Assembly: GCA_905181835.1 (NCBI GenBank)
Contig: CAJIZF010000001.1
Location: forward strand, 62,001-126,000
DNA from: an uncultured Flavobacteriaceae bacterium
Lineage (GTDB): Bacteria; Bacteroidota; Bacteroidia; Flavobacteriales; Flavobacteriaceae
DNA length: 64,000 nt
Direction of reading: 5' to 3'
The translations under genes were made by a program, and so were the position numbers. Below, piece by piece: positions 37,721 through 47,407 of the stretch (position 1 is the stretch's first letter; each line of letters opens with the position of its first letter). The notes below the pieces were generated by a model that saw only the letters and a list, made by a program, of their open reading frames with translations, did not search any database and was not told the origin of the DNA.

Positions 37721-37754
37721 CAAATGTAAATTTAATTAACTAAAAAGAAAGCAA
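37721..37754 (-). promoter_or_regulatory. Promoter of the SPOR-domain gene
   Basis: TACATTTG on the minus strand (37721-37728) matches the -7 consensus, with a TTG (37752-37754) 23 bases upstream, slightly longer than usual spacing. Confidence 0.5.
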
Positions 37755-37827
37755 CTTTACTATTTAGAATTGTTATAAATTACACATTCAGACTCTGTTT
37801 GTATTTCTAAAATTGACTTTTATACCT

Positions 37828-37835
37828 TATTTTTG
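37828..37835 (+). promoter_or_regulatory. Possible -7 box of the act-cox operon
   Basis: TATTTTTG fits TAnnTTTG but lacks a well-spaced -33 TTG; those nearby are 12 or 26 bases away. It is the best candidate in the 226-base gap before actA, which otherwise shows no clear structure. Confidence 0.35.
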
Positions 37836-37930
37836 CTGCGTTATTTAAGGTAGTCAGGCCCTTTATTACTTATTGATTTGAAAATGAACTAACTACGATC
37901 TTGGAATTGAAAAAAAAATTAATCATTAGT

Positions 37931-39202
37931 ATGAAAAAGATGAATTACCAGAATTTATCATCAAAATTATCACTTCTGTTGTTAGCATTTGTGTTAGCGT
38001 TTTCAACTAACATTTTAGCACAAGAAAAAGGTGATGCAATAGCCGGGGAAGCGCTTTACAAGTCAAATTGTGCTGCTTGCCATAAACTAGATAAAAAAGG
38101 AGTAGGTCCAGCTTTAAGAAATGTAGCTGAAAAATACGAAAGAGATTGGCTCTATAAATGGATTAGTAATAGTCAAGGTTTAATTAAATCAGGAGACTCG
38201 AAGGCAGTTGCTTTGTTTGCTGAGTACAATAACTCAGTGATGACTTCATTCCCAGGATTATCAAACAATGATATTGATAATATTCTTGCTTATACTAGCC
38301 TCCCAAAACCTGAACCAAAAGTTGCTGTAGCTCCAATTGCCACATCAAACAATGATGACGGGAACTTACAAAATATAATACTTGCAGTGCTTGTTCTAAT
38401 TTTATTGTTGTTGGTAACAATGTTTTATCTAGTAGCTAAGTCTTTAACTAAATTATCTCAAGCAAACGGAGTTGAAGTTAAAACTGCAACCAAAAAGCCT
38501 TTGTGGAAAGTCATTGTACAGAATCAATTTTTAATGTTGGTTTCAGCTATCATGTTTTTATTAGTTGCGGCTTATTTTATGTATGCATTTTTCATGCAAA
38601 TAGGTATAGATCAGGGTTATGCTCCCGTGCAACCAATCCACTATTCGCACAAAATTCATGCAGGAGCTAATAAAATAGATTGTAAGTATTGTCATTCTTC
38701 AGCTGTAAAAAGTAAGCATTCTGGGATTCCTTCTTTAAATGTTTGTATGAATTGTCATAAAAATATTGCTGAGTACAATGGAGAAGAAGATTTAGCTAAT
38801 GGTTACACAAAAGAATTTTACACAAAAGAAATAGCTAAGCTATATGAAGCTGTTGGATGGGATGACGCCGATCAAAGATATACAGGCGAAGAAAAACCAG
38901 TTAAATGGATTCAGATACACAATCTTCCTGATTTTGTATACTTCAATCACTCACAGCATGTAAATGTTGCTGGAGTCGAATGTCAAACTTGCCATGGGCC
39001 AGTTGAGGAAATGGAGATAATGTATCAACATTCTCCACTAACCATGGGGTGGTGTATTGACTGTCATAGAGAGACAAATGTCGATTTAAAGAATAATGAT
39101 TATTATGAAAAAATCCATGAAGAGCTTTCAAGAAAATATAATGTAGATAAATTAACCGCTGCAGAGTTAGGTGGATTAGAATGTGGGAAATGCCACTATT
39201 AA
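37931..39202 (+). CDS. actA: Alternative complex III multihaem cytochrome c subunit ActA, with fused monohaem domain
   Basis: ActA carries electrons from quinol oxidation in alternative complex III on the periplasmic face. From the ATG at 37931 (MKKMNYQN) the protein has 423 residues, a Sec signal to about residue 32, a monohaem cytochrome c domain with CAACH at 47, two membrane helices near 150 and 200, and then five more CxxCH motifs (starting at 251, 272, 351, 375 and 418). This is the pentahaem ActA core with an extra N-terminal haem domain, as found in Bacteroidota. The TTG at 37901 is in frame but would add a poor N-terminus. First gene of the actABCDEF-coxBA operon. Confidence 0.92.
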   Translation: MKKMNYQNLSSKLSLLLLAFVLAFSTNILAQEKGDAIAGEALYKSNCAACHKLDKKGVGPALRNVAEKYERDWLYKWISNSQGLIKSGDSKAVALFAEYNNSVMTSFPGLSNNDIDNILAYTSLPKPEPKVAVAPIATSNNDDGNLQNIILAVLVLILLLLVTMFYLVAKSLTKLSQANGVEVKTATKKPLWKVIVQNQFLMLVSAIMFLLVAAYFMYAFFMQIGIDQGYAPVQPIHYSHKIHAGANKIDCKYCHSSAVKSKHSGIPSLNVCMNCHKNIAEYNGEEDLANGYTKEFYTKEIAKLYEAVGWDDADQRYTGEEKPVKWIQIHNLPDFVYFNHSQHVNVAGVECQTCHGPVEEMEIMYQHSPLTMGWCIDCHRETNVDLKNNDYYEKIHEELSRKYNVDKLTAAELGGLECGKCHY

Positions 39203-39220
39203 AAAAAATGAAACGACGGG

Positions 39221-39232
39221 CCTATTAATAGG
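39221..39232 (+). other. Palindrome in the actA-actB gap
   Basis: CCTATTAATAGG is a perfect 12-base palindrome centred between actA and actB. A small hairpin could affect mRNA processing. Function is not known. Confidence 0.3.
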
Positions 39233-39256
39233 TGTGTCATTAAATTAATTATATAA

Positions 39257-42200
39257 ATGTCATTAAACAAGAAATACTGGAAAAGTGTTGAAGAACTGGA
39301 CGAAAATAGTTCTATTGTTAAGGCGCTTCAACAAAACGAATTCGTTGAGGAAATCCCAGTTGATAAATTTTTAGGAGATAAAGAAACATTAGAAACTTCT
39401 TCAACATCTCGTAGAGATTTTCTAAAATATGTTGGTTTTTCAACAGCCGCTGCATCGTTAGCGGCATGTGAAGGACCCATTAAAAAGTCAATTCCTTATG
39501 TTGTATTGCCAGATGAAATCATTCCTGGAATAGCAAACTATTATGCGACAACAATTGCTGATGGGTTTGATTTTGCCAATATATTAGTAAAAACTAGAGA
39601 GGGTAGACCCATAAAAATAGAACGTAATAGACTTGAACAAAGTTTTGGAAGTGTAAATGCAAGAGTACATGCTTCGGTTTTATCTCTGTATGACGTTAAT
39701 AGGTTGCAAACACCTTTAATTTCAAATGAACCAGCAACTTGGGAAGCTTTTGACTCGGCCTTAGAAAATAAATTAAATGCCTTAAAAGAAGAGAAAATAG
39801 TTCTTCTAACACAGACATTTGCTAGTCCTTCTACTTCAAAATTAATAAAGAAATTTACTTCGAAGTATCCAAATGTTAGTCATGTTATATATGACACTGT
39901 ATCGTCATCAGAAGCTTTAGATGCATTCCAAAGTAAATATGGTATTAGAGCTTTAGCTGACTTCGATTTTTCAAAAGCGGAAGTAATTGTTTCTGTTGGT
40001 GCTGATTTCTTAGGAGATTGGCAAGGAGGAGGTTTTGATTCTTCTTACGCAAAAGGACGTATTCCAAGTGAAGGAAAAATGTCTCAGCATTTCCAGTTTG
40101 AAGCAAATATGTCTTTGACTGGAGCTAATTCTGACATACGAATACCAACAACCCCCTCACAACAAAAACAAGTTGTAAAAGCGCTTACAGGTGGTAGTAC
40201 CTCTGGACTTCCAGAATCTGTTGTTGCAGCGATATCAAGTGCAAAAGCAGCTTTACAAAAAGCCGGAGATAAAGGGGTAATTATTACTGGTTTACCTGAT
40301 GTATCAGCTCAATCTAGTATTCTTTCATACAATGAAAGTGTTTCAAGTGTTGTGATGAGTACAGAAAAACCAAAACTGATTCGAAAAGGGAATAGTAGAG
40401 AAGTTACAAATGTTATAAATGATGTTATAAATGGTGATGTTAAAGGATTAATCTCTGTGGGTGTAGATCCTGTATATTCATTTCCAAATAATTTAGCATT
40501 CACTGAGGCTTATACACGTCTAGCACTTACGGCATCTTTTTCTTTTAAGAAAGACGCTACAGCATCCTTATCTCAATTAGTTGCAGCTACTCCGCATTAT
40601 TTAGAGTCTTGGGGAGATACTCAACTTAAAAAAGGAACATTCGGGTTAATGCAACCAACAATTAAGCCTTTGTTTGATACAAGACAGTTTCAAGACAGCC
40701 TATTAAAGTTATTAGGGGTAGAAAAATCATACTATGACTTTATAAAAGAAACCTGGAAGGAATCAATTTTAGAAAGTGCTAGTTGGAATAATGCTTTACA
40801 TGACGGAGTGTTTTTGAGTGATGTTGAAATTGATAACGATGAAATCACTTCAGGGACTGAATTTATATCGTCAAACAAATCAATAGATACAATTCTTCAA
40901 GAAGGAGGTTTAGAACTAACCTTGTATACCAAGATTTCAATGGGTGATGGCCAACAAGCAAACAATCCATGGTTACAAGAAATGCCAGATCCAATAACAA
41001 GAGCCTCTTGGGACAATTATTTAACGGTTTCTGCAGCTGATGCTTCAGAAATGGGCTTAGAAAATAAAAATGTTGCAGACGGAGGTTTAAATGGGAGTTA
41101 CGTAAATGTCTCAGTTGGTGATGTAACTATTGAAAATATTCCTGTTATTATCCAACCTGGACAAGCAAAAGGTTCAGTAGGTCTAGCTTTAGGATACGGT
41201 AAAACAGCATCAATTCAATTTGAAATGCAGACGGGTGTAAATGCATACCATCTTTATAATAATTTTTCTTCTATCCAAAATGTTACCGTTGAAAAAGTAG
41301 CCGGTGAGCATGAATTTGCTTGTGTACAGTTGCACAACACTATGATGGGTAGAGATATTATTCGAGAAACTTCCCTAGAAGTTTTTAATACAAAAGATGC
41401 AAATACATGGAATCCTGTTCCTGTAGTTTCAAAAGATCATAAAGAAATTTCAGTAAACGATCCAGGAGCAGATTTATGGACTTCATTTGATAGAACAATT
41501 GGTCACCATTTTAATCTTTCTATAGATTTAAATGCTTGTACAGGTTGTGGAGCATGTGTAATTGCTTGTCATGCAGAAAATAATGTTCCTGTGGTGGGTA
41601 AAAAAGAAGTGCGTAAAAGTCGTGATATGCATTGGCTTCGTATTGATAGATACTATTCAAGTGAAGATACTTTTGAAAGTGATTTAAATAAAAAAGAAAA
41701 AGCAAACGGTTTATTTGGAGAAACAGGCGTTAAAAGTACGCTGATTTCTATGGAAGATGCTTCGGCCAGTCCAGAAGTAGCATTCCAACCAGTTATGTGT
41801 CAACATTGTAATCATGCACCATGTGAAACAGTATGTCCTGTTGCGGCAACTTCTCATGGGCGTCAAGGACAAAACCAAATGGCTTATAATCGTTGTGTAG
41901 GTACCCGTTATTGTGCAAATAACTGTCCATATAAGGTTCGTCGTTTTAATTGGTTTTTATATTCTGAAAATGAAGAATTCGATTACCATATGAATAATGA
42001 TTTGGGTAGAATGGTCTTAAATCCTGACGTTGTTGTTCGTTCACGTGGAGTAATGGAAAAGTGTTCTATGTGTATTCAAATGACACAAAAAACAATTTTA
42101 GATGCAAAAAATGAGGGGAGAGCCATTAAGGATGGAGAATTTAAAACCGCTTGTTCGGCAGCTTGTGAGTCAGGTGCGATGGTTTTTGGTGATGTTAATG

Positions 42201-42322
42201 ACCATGAAAGTGAAATAAATAAGTTAAGTAAAGATAAAAGAATGTATCACTTGCTAGAAGCAGTAGGAACAAAACCTAATGTGCTTTATCAAGCTAAAGT
42301 GAGAAATTCAAAAGAAGTTTAA
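39257..42322 (+). CDS. actB: Alternative complex III iron-sulfur/molybdopterin-like subunit ActB
   Basis: The 1021-residue subunit fuses a molybdopterin-oxidoreductase-like domain without cofactor (residues 60-680) and a ferredoxin-like domain (about 755-1000) that carries four clusters. The cysteine motifs are CTGCGACVIACH, CQHCNHAPCETVCP, CVGTRYCANNCP and CSMCIQM with CSAACESG. The N-terminus has a twin-arginine motif SRRDFLKYVG followed by AAASLAAC, a Tat signal with lipobox near residues 52-70, as in other ActB proteins. It passes electrons between quinol and ActA on the periplasmic side. Positioned 54 bases after actA. Confidence 0.95.
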   Translation: MSLNKKYWKSVEELDENSSIVKALQQNEFVEEIPVDKFLGDKETLETSSTSRRDFLKYVGFSTAAASLAACEGPIKKSIPYVVLPDEIIPGIANYYATTIADGFDFANILVKTREGRPIKIERNRLEQSFGSVNARVHASVLSLYDVNRLQTPLISNEPATWEAFDSALENKLNALKEEKIVLLTQTFASPSTSKLIKKFTSKYPNVSHVIYDTVSSSEALDAFQSKYGIRALADFDFSKAEVIVSVGADFLGDWQGGGFDSSYAKGRIPSEGKMSQHFQFEANMSLTGANSDIRIPTTPSQQKQVVKALTGGSTSGLPESVVAAISSAKAALQKAGDKGVIITGLPDVSAQSSILSYNESVSSVVMSTEKPKLIRKGNSREVTNVINDVINGDVKGLISVGVDPVYSFPNNLAFTEAYTRLALTASFSFKKDATASLSQLVAATPHYLESWGDTQLKKGTFGLMQPTIKPLFDTRQFQDSLLKLLGVEKSYYDFIKETWKESILESASWNNALHDGVFLSDVEIDNDEITSGTEFISSNKSIDTILQEGGLELTLYTKISMGDGQQANNPWLQEMPDPITRASWDNYLTVSAADASEMGLENKNVADGGLNGSYVNVSVGDVTIENIPVIIQPGQAKGSVGLALGYGKTASIQFEMQTGVNAYHLYNNFSSIQNVTVEKVAGEHEFACVQLHNTMMGRDIIRETSLEVFNTKDANTWNPVPVVSKDHKEISVNDPGADLWTSFDRTIGHHFNLSIDLNACTGCGACVIACHAENNVPVVGKKEVRKSRDMHWLRIDRYYSSEDTFESDLNKKEKANGLFGETGVKSTLISMEDASASPEVAFQPVMCQHCNHAPCETVCPVAATSHGRQGQNQMAYNRCVGTRYCANNCPYKVRRFNWFLYSENEEFDYHMNNDLGRMVLNPDVVVRSRGVMEKCSMCIQMTQKTILDAKNEGRAIKDGEFKTACSAACESGAMVFGDVNDHESEINKLSKDKRMYHLLEAVGTKPNVLYQAKVRNSKEV

Positions 42323-42348
42323 TAATACTAAGAAATAGCAAAAAAGAT

Positions 42349-43794
42349 ATGGCGTCGCATTACGAAGCTCCTATTAGAAAACCCTTAGTAACTGGAAACA
42401 AATCCTACCACGATGTAACGGTAGATGTTGTAACTCCAGTAGAAGGAAAAGCCAATAAATCTTGGTGGATTGTTTTTTCAATTGCCCTAGCAGCATTTTC
42501 ATGGGGAATAGGGTGTATCATTTATACCGTATCAACGGGTATTGGTACCTGGGGATTGAATAAAACAGTTGGCTGGGCCTGGGATATCACCAACTTTGTA
42601 TGGTGGGTAGGAATTGGTCACGCAGGAACCCTAATTTCTGCAGTATTGTTATTGTTTCGTCAAAAATGGAGAATGGGAATTAATCGCTCTGCTGAGGCAA
42701 TGACTATATTCTCTGTAATTCAAGCTGGTCTATTTCCAATTATTCACATGGGACGTCCTTGGTTAGCCTACTGGGTTGTTCCAATTCCAAACCAATTTGG
42801 CTCTTTATGGGTCAATTTTAATTCGCCATTGCTTTGGGATGTATTTGCAATATCAACTTATCTTTCAGTTTCATTAGTTTTTTGGTGGACTGGATTATTA
42901 CCAGATTTTGCCATGATACGAGATAGAGCCATCACCCCTTTTAACAAAAAAATATACGGTATTCTATCTTTTGGATGGAGTGGTCGTGCAAAAGATTGGC
43001 AACGTTTTGAAGAAGTATCACTGGTATTAGCAGGACTAGCTACACCTCTGGTATTATCTGTTCACACAATTGTCTCTTTTGACTTTGCAACTTCTGTAAT
43101 ACCAGGTTGGCACACTACCATATTTCCTCCTTATTTTGTAGCAGGAGCAGTTTTTTCAGGTTTCGCAATGGTAAATACATTACTGATAATAATGCGAAAA
43201 GTTTCAAATCTAGAAGATTATATTACCCTCCAACACATAGAATTAATGAACATCGTAATTATGATTACCGGCTCAATTGTTGGTGTTGCTTATATAACAG
43301 AGCTGTTTATTGCTTGGTATTCAGGTGTTGAATACGAGCAATATGCATTCCTTAACAGAGCAACAGGTCCTTATTGGTGGGCTTATTGGGCAATGATGAC
43401 TTGTAATGTGTTCTCACCGCAATTTATGTGGTTTCCAAAATTAAGAAGAAGTATTATGTTTTCTTTTATCATTTCAATAGTTGTTAATATTGGAATGTGG
43501 TTTGAACGATTCGTAATTATCGTTACTTCATTGCATCGAGATTATCTCCCTTCATCTTGGACAATGTTTTCGCCAACATTTGTTGATATAGGAATTTTTA
43601 TAGGTACAATAGGTTTCTTTTTTGTATTATTCTTGTTGTATGCAAGAACTTTCCCAGTAATTGCTCAAGCTGAGGTTAAATCAATTTTAAAATCATCTGG
43701 AGCTAATTTCAAAAAATTAAGAGCCGACCACGGAGATGACGCAAAGCATTATGGTGAAGAAGTAGAATTTTCAACTAAAAATAAAAATAATTAA
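42349..43794 (+). CDS. actC: Alternative complex III quinol-binding membrane subunit ActC (NrfD-like)
   Basis: The 481-residue NrfD/PsrC-like protein has ten predicted membrane helices, with the typical GIGTWGLNKTVGWAWDITNF early segment, GHAGTLISAVLLLFRQ with a conserved His, and HMGRPWLAYW. In R. marinus and F. johnsoniae complexes ActC houses the menaquinol site. It is preceded by actB at 26 bases and followed by actD after 2 bases. No frame problems. Confidence 0.95.
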   Translation: MASHYEAPIRKPLVTGNKSYHDVTVDVVTPVEGKANKSWWIVFSIALAAFSWGIGCIIYTVSTGIGTWGLNKTVGWAWDITNFVWWVGIGHAGTLISAVLLLFRQKWRMGINRSAEAMTIFSVIQAGLFPIIHMGRPWLAYWVVPIPNQFGSLWVNFNSPLLWDVFAISTYLSVSLVFWWTGLLPDFAMIRDRAITPFNKKIYGILSFGWSGRAKDWQRFEEVSLVLAGLATPLVLSVHTIVSFDFATSVIPGWHTTIFPPYFVAGAVFSGFAMVNTLLIIMRKVSNLEDYITLQHIELMNIVIMITGSIVGVAYITELFIAWYSGVEYEQYAFLNRATGPYWWAYWAMMTCNVFSPQFMWFPKLRRSIMFSFIISIVVNIGMWFERFVIIVTSLHRDYLPSSWTMFSPTFVDIGIFIGTIGFFFVLFLLYARTFPVIAQAEVKSILKSSGANFKKLRADHGDDAKHYGEEVEFSTKNKNN

Positions 43795-43796
43795 TT

Positions 43797-44330
43797 ATGG
43801 CATCTAAAGTTATTCACGCTTTATATACAGACGATGATATCTTATTGCAAGCCGTAAAAATGGTTCGTGAAAAGCATTACCATATAGAAGAAGTATACAC
43901 TCCCTTTCCTGTTCATGGACTCGAAAAAGCTATGGGACTAGCAGATACTAGAATTGCAATAACATCATTCTTGTATGGATTAGTTGGATTGAGTGTTTCT
44001 ATTTTGATGATGGATTTTATAATGATTCAAGATTGGCCTCAAGATATAGGTGGTAAACCAAGCTTTAGTTATTTAGAGAATATGCCTGCATTTGTGCCAG
44101 TAATGTTTGAATTAACTGTTTTTTTTGCAGCCCATTTGATGGTGATTACATTCTACATGAGAAGTAAGTTGTGGCCTTTTAAAAAAGCTGAAAATCCAGA
44201 CGTAAGAACAACAGATGATCATTTTTTAATGGAAATAGACGGCAGTAAAGAAACAGATGTTATTTCTGATTTCTTAAAAAGTACCGGAGCAGTTGAAGTA
44301 AAAATAATTGAAAAGAATGAAGATCACTAA
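43797..44330 (+). CDS. actD: Alternative complex III subunit ActD (DUF3341)
   Basis: The 177-residue protein has an N-terminal soluble domain (VIHALYTDDDILLQAVKMV), the family motif EVYTPFPVHGLEKAMGL near residue 38, and two membrane helices (residues 60-80 and 100-120). The role is structural in the complex. It ends one base before the preferred actE start. Confidence 0.93.
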   Translation: MASKVIHALYTDDDILLQAVKMVREKHYHIEEVYTPFPVHGLEKAMGLADTRIAITSFLYGLVGLSVSILMMDFIMIQDWPQDIGGKPSFSYLENMPAFVPVMFELTVFFAAHLMVITFYMRSKLWPFKKAENPDVRTTDDHFLMEIDGSKETDVISDFLKSTGAVEVKIIEKNEDH

Positions 44331-44331
44331 T

Positions 44332-44955
44332 ATGAAAAACATAGTAAACATAGCAGTTACCATACTTATCATGCTAAGCGTCACTTCTTGTTTCGATAAA
44401 AAGAAACCTAATTACAGGTACATGCCTAATATGTATACTTCTGTAGCAGTTGAAACATATAGTGAATATGAAATACTACCTAATGGTCAAGCAGCCTTAA
44501 CTCCAGTGAAAGGTACAATATCTAGAGGTTGGATGCCGTACGAATATGAGAATACGCAAGAGGGAAAGGCTTTAGCCACTAAAGAATTAAAGATACCGTT
44601 AGCGGTAAATGAAGAAAACCTCGCTAAAGGAAAAGAACTATTTAATATTTATTGTGCAATTTGTCATGGAAATAAAGGAGATGGTCAAGGAACCTTAGTT
44701 AAAAGAGAAAAGTTTCTTGGAATACCAAGCCTTGCAGATAAGGGAAGAAATATTACTGAAGGAGATATTTATCATGTGATGATGTATGGATTAAATTCAA
44801 TGGGATCTTATGCTTCTCAAACTAATGAAAAGGAAAGATGGCAGATTACAATGCACGCGTTGGATTTAAAATCTAAATTGAATGGCGAGCCTTTGTGGTC
44901 ATCCACACAGAAAGACTCAATGGAAAAAGAAACCACTTCAAACGAAGCAAATTAA
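44332..44955 (+). CDS. actE: Alternative complex III monohaem cytochrome c lipoprotein ActE
   Basis: From the ATG at 44332 (MKNIVNIAVTILIMLSVTSC) the product has 207 residues and a lipobox ending in TSC, so it is anchored to the membrane by lipid. One c-haem site, CAICHG, lies near residue 112, followed by KGDGQG. An ATG at 44308 in actD is in frame but would spoil the signal peptide. ActE probably passes electrons toward the oxidase. Confidence 0.93.
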   Translation: MKNIVNIAVTILIMLSVTSCFDKKKPNYRYMPNMYTSVAVETYSEYEILPNGQAALTPVKGTISRGWMPYEYENTQEGKALATKELKIPLAVNEENLAKGKELFNIYCAICHGNKGDGQGTLVKREKFLGIPSLADKGRNITEGDIYHVMMYGLNSMGSYASQTNEKERWQITMHALDLKSKLNGEPLWSSTQKDSMEKETTSNEAN

Positions 44956-44983
44956 TAAAAAGAATAAAGAGAATAGCTAAGAT

Positions 44984-46303
44984 ATGTATACGTTACCAAG
45001 TAAATTAAAGTTTTTTGCAATTATTCTTATGGTAATTGGTGCCCTAGGAATCGTAACAGGCTTTCTATCCACTCCAAGTAATACTGACGAGGTGAAAGAA
45101 ATGTTAGCATCTAGTCATGATGATGGACATCAAACAGAAGCTACTCATACTGAAAGTCACTCAGAACAGTCTCATGACGAAAATATCCATGATGATGATG
45201 GTCATTACGAGCATGTTTTACATCAACTACAGAATAGACCTTGGTCTTCCTTGTATATTGCCAGTTTCTTATTTTTTATGATATCCCTAGGTGTTTTAGC
45301 ATTTTATGCTATTCAAATTGCATCTCAAGCAGGCTGGTCGCCCGTACTTTTTAGAGTTATGGAAGGAATAACTTCTTATTTGATTCCTGGCGGAATTATT
45401 ATGTTAATACTAATCGGTCTTTCTGCATTTCATTTCAATCATTTATTTGTTTGGGCTGATCCGGAGGTCGTTGCACACGATAAATTAATACAAGGCAAGT
45501 CAGGATGGTTAAATAGTTGGGGAGTTCTTATTAGAGCGATTATATTTATTGGTGGTTGGGTAGCTTATCGTCAAATATCTCTCAAATTATCAAGAAAGCA
45601 AGACGAGGCTACAGATAGCAAATGGTTTAAAAAAAGTTTTAAGATATCAGCAGGATTTTTAGTCTTTTTTATTTACACAGAATCCGTAATGTCCTGGGAC
45701 TGGTTAATGAGTTTTGATCCACATTGGTTTAGCACATTATTTGGATGGTATGTCTTTGCCGGTATGATAGTTTGCGCTGTGACTACCATTGCCTTAGTTA
45801 CTATGGTATTAAAATCTCAAGGTTATTTGGAATACGTAAACGACAGTCATATTCATGATTTGGCTAAATTTATGTTTGGTTTTAGTATTTTTTGGACTTA
45901 CTTATGGTTCTCGCAATTTATGTTGATATGGTATGCTAATATTCCGGAAGAAGTTACCTATTTCGTAACTAGAATAGAAGACTTCAAATTACCATTTTTT
46001 GGGATGGTAGTTTTAAATTTTATTTTCCCAATTTTGGTACTAATGAATAGTGATTATAAGCGAGTAAATTGGTTTGTTGTGATGTCTGGAATTGTTATAA
46101 TTATTGGACATTATGTAGATTTATTTGTGATGGTGATGCCTGCAACTGTCGGAACTTCTTGGTATTTTGGAATTCCTGAATTGAGTTCTGTTGTATTTTT
46201 CCTGGGACTATTTATATATGTTGTATTTACCGCTTTAACAAAAGCACCATTATTGGCTAAAGGGAATCCTTTTTTAAAGGAAAGTAAAAATTTTCATTAT
46301 TAA
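44984..46303 (+). CDS. actF: Alternative complex III membrane subunit ActF
   Basis: The 439-residue subunit has about ten membrane helices and resembles ActC at low level, as ActF usually does. Residues 35-75 hold an unusual His, Asp, Glu and Ser-rich stretch between helix 1 and helix 2 that could bind metal ions. The conserved segments MSWDWLMSFDPHWFSTLFGWY and FSIFWTYLWFSQFMLIWYAN are ActF signatures. It lies 28 bases after actE and 23 before coxB. Confidence 0.92.
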   Translation: MYTLPSKLKFFAIILMVIGALGIVTGFLSTPSNTDEVKEMLASSHDDGHQTEATHTESHSEQSHDENIHDDDGHYEHVLHQLQNRPWSSLYIASFLFFMISLGVLAFYAIQIASQAGWSPVLFRVMEGITSYLIPGGIIMLILIGLSAFHFNHLFVWADPEVVAHDKLIQGKSGWLNSWGVLIRAIIFIGGWVAYRQISLKLSRKQDEATDSKWFKKSFKISAGFLVFFIYTESVMSWDWLMSFDPHWFSTLFGWYVFAGMIVCAVTTIALVTMVLKSQGYLEYVNDSHIHDLAKFMFGFSIFWTYLWFSQFMLIWYANIPEEVTYFVTRIEDFKLPFFGMVVLNFIFPILVLMNSDYKRVNWFVVMSGIVIIIGHYVDLFVMVMPATVGTSWYFGIPELSSVVFFLGLFIYVVFTALTKAPLLAKGNPFLKESKNFHY

Positions 46304-46326
46304 TTTAATTTGTTGATAAGATAACG

Positions 46327-47391
46327 ATGACCGCATTTTTAATAATTTTAGTAATCATTCTTTTTGGAGTAGCTGTCTGGCAGATGAATAAAGTATTCCA
46401 ATTATCAAAGTCGCCAAAATCTGAAGATTCAGAAATAGCATCAGATAGCGACAATAACACACAAGGGTATTTAATGTTAGCCTTTGTATTTTTTATTTAT
46501 GGAAATTTGGCATATTGTTTTTGGGAATGGGGTGATGTAATGCTTCCTGTTTCTGCTTCAGAACATGGAATCCAAACAGATCAGCTGATGCTAACTTCCA
46601 TGATTATTATCTTTACTGTAGGTATTTTTACACAATGGTTACTGCATTACTTTGCTTTTGTTTACAGAGGTAGTAAAGAAAAAAAGGCGCTATTTTATGC
46701 TGAAAATCATCGATTAGAATTTATTTGGACGATCATACCAGTTATTGTATTAGCAGCTTTAATAATTTATGGTTTGTTTACTTGGTCTGATATTATGTAT
46801 GTTGATGAAGATGAAGATCCATTAGTAATAGAATTATATGCTTACCAATTTGATTGGAGAGCAAGGTATTCTGGAAAAGATAATACTCTAGGTAAGGCAA
46901 ATGTTAGACTTATAGAAGGGATCAATCAATTAGGAGTCGATACTTCAGATCCAAATGCACAAGATGATAAAGTTGTAAATGAACTTCACTTACCGTTGGG
47001 AAGAAAAGTTTTATTTAAAATGAGGTCTCAGGATGTTTTACACTCAGCTTACATGCCTCATTTTAGGGCACAAATGAATTGTGTACCAGGGATGATTACC
47101 CAATTTGCTTTTACACCATCAATGACCACTGACGATATGCGAATGAATGATGAAGTAATTGAAAAAGTGGAGTATATTAATCAAATTAGGAAAGAAAAAA
47201 ATATTGAATTATTAGCAAAAGGTGAAGAAGTACTGGAAATGTATGAATTTGATTATTTGTTACTTTGTAATAAAATATGCGGAAGTAATCATTTTAACAT
47301 GCAAATGAAAATTATTGTAGACACTGAAGAAAAGTACAATACTTGGTTAGCTGAACAAGCTACTATTGCTGAAACTATAAAAAACAAATAA
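46327..47391 (+). CDS. coxB: Cytochrome c oxidase subunit II
   Basis: Subunit II (354 residues) receives electrons from cytochrome c at its CuA centre. Three hydrophobic helices lie at residues 1-20, 45-65 and 90-150. The extracytoplasmic cupredoxin domain has the CuA ligands in VLHSAYMPH (first His) and CNKICGSNHFNMQM (two Cys, His and Met). There is no fused cytochrome c domain. Here ActA or ActE may donate electrons directly, as in the ACIII-aa3 supercomplex known from Flavobacterium johnsoniae. Confidence 0.95.
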   Translation: MTAFLIILVIILFGVAVWQMNKVFQLSKSPKSEDSEIASDSDNNTQGYLMLAFVFFIYGNLAYCFWEWGDVMLPVSASEHGIQTDQLMLTSMIIIFTVGIFTQWLLHYFAFVYRGSKEKKALFYAENHRLEFIWTIIPVIVLAALIIYGLFTWSDIMYVDEDEDPLVIELYAYQFDWRARYSGKDNTLGKANVRLIEGINQLGVDTSDPNAQDDKVVNELHLPLGRKVLFKMRSQDVLHSAYMPHFRAQMNCVPGMITQFAFTPSMTTDDMRMNDEVIEKVEYINQIRKEKNIELLAKGEEVLEMYEFDYLLLCNKICGSNHFNMQMKIIVDTEEKYNTWLAEQATIAETIKNK

Positions 47392-47407
47392 ATAGCTTAA
47401 AAGAGAT

